A DNA stretch of 6,572 nt, taken from NCBI GenBank assembly GCA_900555805.1, contig USMJ01000072.1:1-6572 (forward strand), written 5' to 3'. The notes beneath the pieces were generated by a model, which was not told the DNA's origin, ran no database searches, and was given only the letters and a program-made list of their open reading frames with translations. Both the position numbers and the translations under genes were made by a program. Of this stretch, positions 6,377-6,572 are shown piece by piece. Within the stretch, counting starts at the first letter, position 1. Each line of letters opens with the position of its first letter. The stretch is from an uncultured Oscillospiraceae bacterium. GTDB taxonomy: Bacteria > Bacillota > Clostridia > Oscillospirales > Acutalibacteraceae.

Positions 6377-6572
6377 ACGAATATAAGCCGCTTATAGTGG
6401 CGTTTTGCTGCAACTGGTGCTCTTATGCCGGCGCAGACCTTGCGGGAAATAACAGACTTAATTACCCTGCCGACGTTAAAATAATCCGTGTGCCTTGCTC
6501 GTGCAGAGTAAACCCGATGTTTATTTTACGCGCGTTTCAGCGCGGGGCGGACGGCGTAATTCTTTGCGGCTG
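6367..6572 (+). CDS. mvhD: MvhD-like hydrogenase iron-sulfur subunit, N-terminal part (3' end outside window)
   Basis: Sixty-eight codons are visible before the right edge cuts the frame. The sequence F-C-C-N-W-C-S-Y-A-G-A-D-L-A-G (residues 13-27) and the later L-R-A-F-Q-R-G-A-D-G-V (54-64) are hallmarks of the MvhD/FlpD family. Visible cysteines are C14, C15, C18, C44, C46 and C67. In methanogens MvhD holds a [2Fe-2S] cluster and carries electrons from the [NiFe] hydrogenase to HdrA; bacterial relatives link HdrA to formate dehydrogenase, MetF or Flx-type modules. The 10-base overlap with hdrA suggests equal production of the two. Relatives usually have glycine two places after C44, where this copy has C46. 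The total length, any C-terminal fusion and the genes that follow cannot be seen. Confidence 0.93.
   Translation, partial: MQVNEYKPLIVAFCCNWCSYAGADLAGNNRLNYPADVKIIRVPCSCRVNPMFILRAFQRGADGVILCG

Overview
The window holds seven same-strand genes packed head to tail with no gap above 16 bases. It is probably the middle of one operon, since both end genes run off the window. The use of AGA arginine and ATA isoleucine codons, strong AAGGAG-type ribosome binding sites and the gene families all suggest an anaerobic Clostridia-type Firmicute. This is inferred from gene content and codon habit only; no marker gene is present.

Layout: (1) bases 1-569, the C-terminal end of a sensory [FeFe]-hydrogenase-like protein, showing the end of an Fe-S loop, a PAS domain and a helical tail. 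(2) 562-1734, a SpoIIE/PP2C-type phosphatase with an extra C-terminal domain. (3) 1751-3181, a group B-like monomeric [FeFe] hydrogenase with all three H-cluster motifs and many ferredoxin-type cysteines. (4) 3197-3976, HdrB with two complete CCG domains. (5) 3989-4375, a short HdrC. (6) 4388-6376, HdrA, the FAD and Fe-S subunit that carries out flavin-based electron bifurcation in relatives. (7) 6367 to the right edge, the start of MvhD, the small Fe-S protein that links HdrA to a hydrogenase or other dehydrogenase.

How they may work together: genes 1-2 resemble the H2-sensor and phosphatase pair found near [FeFe] hydrogenases in Clostridia. Genes 3-7 resemble the methanogen MvhADG-HdrABC bifurcating complex, but with an [FeFe] hydrogenase where the [NiFe] MvhA/MvhG pair would be. 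The main hypothesis is a soluble complex that exchanges electrons between H2, ferredoxin and an unknown HdrB substrate (a disulfide or another acceptor), with expression or activity tuned by the sensor pair. The physical association, the electron direction and the HdrB substrate are not shown by the sequence. The genes just beyond the right edge could change the picture, for example a MetFV, formate dehydrogenase or NADH-type partner.

No RNA genes, mobile elements, CRISPR arrays, terminators or recognisable promoters were seen. There is no non-coding stretch longer than 16 bases.
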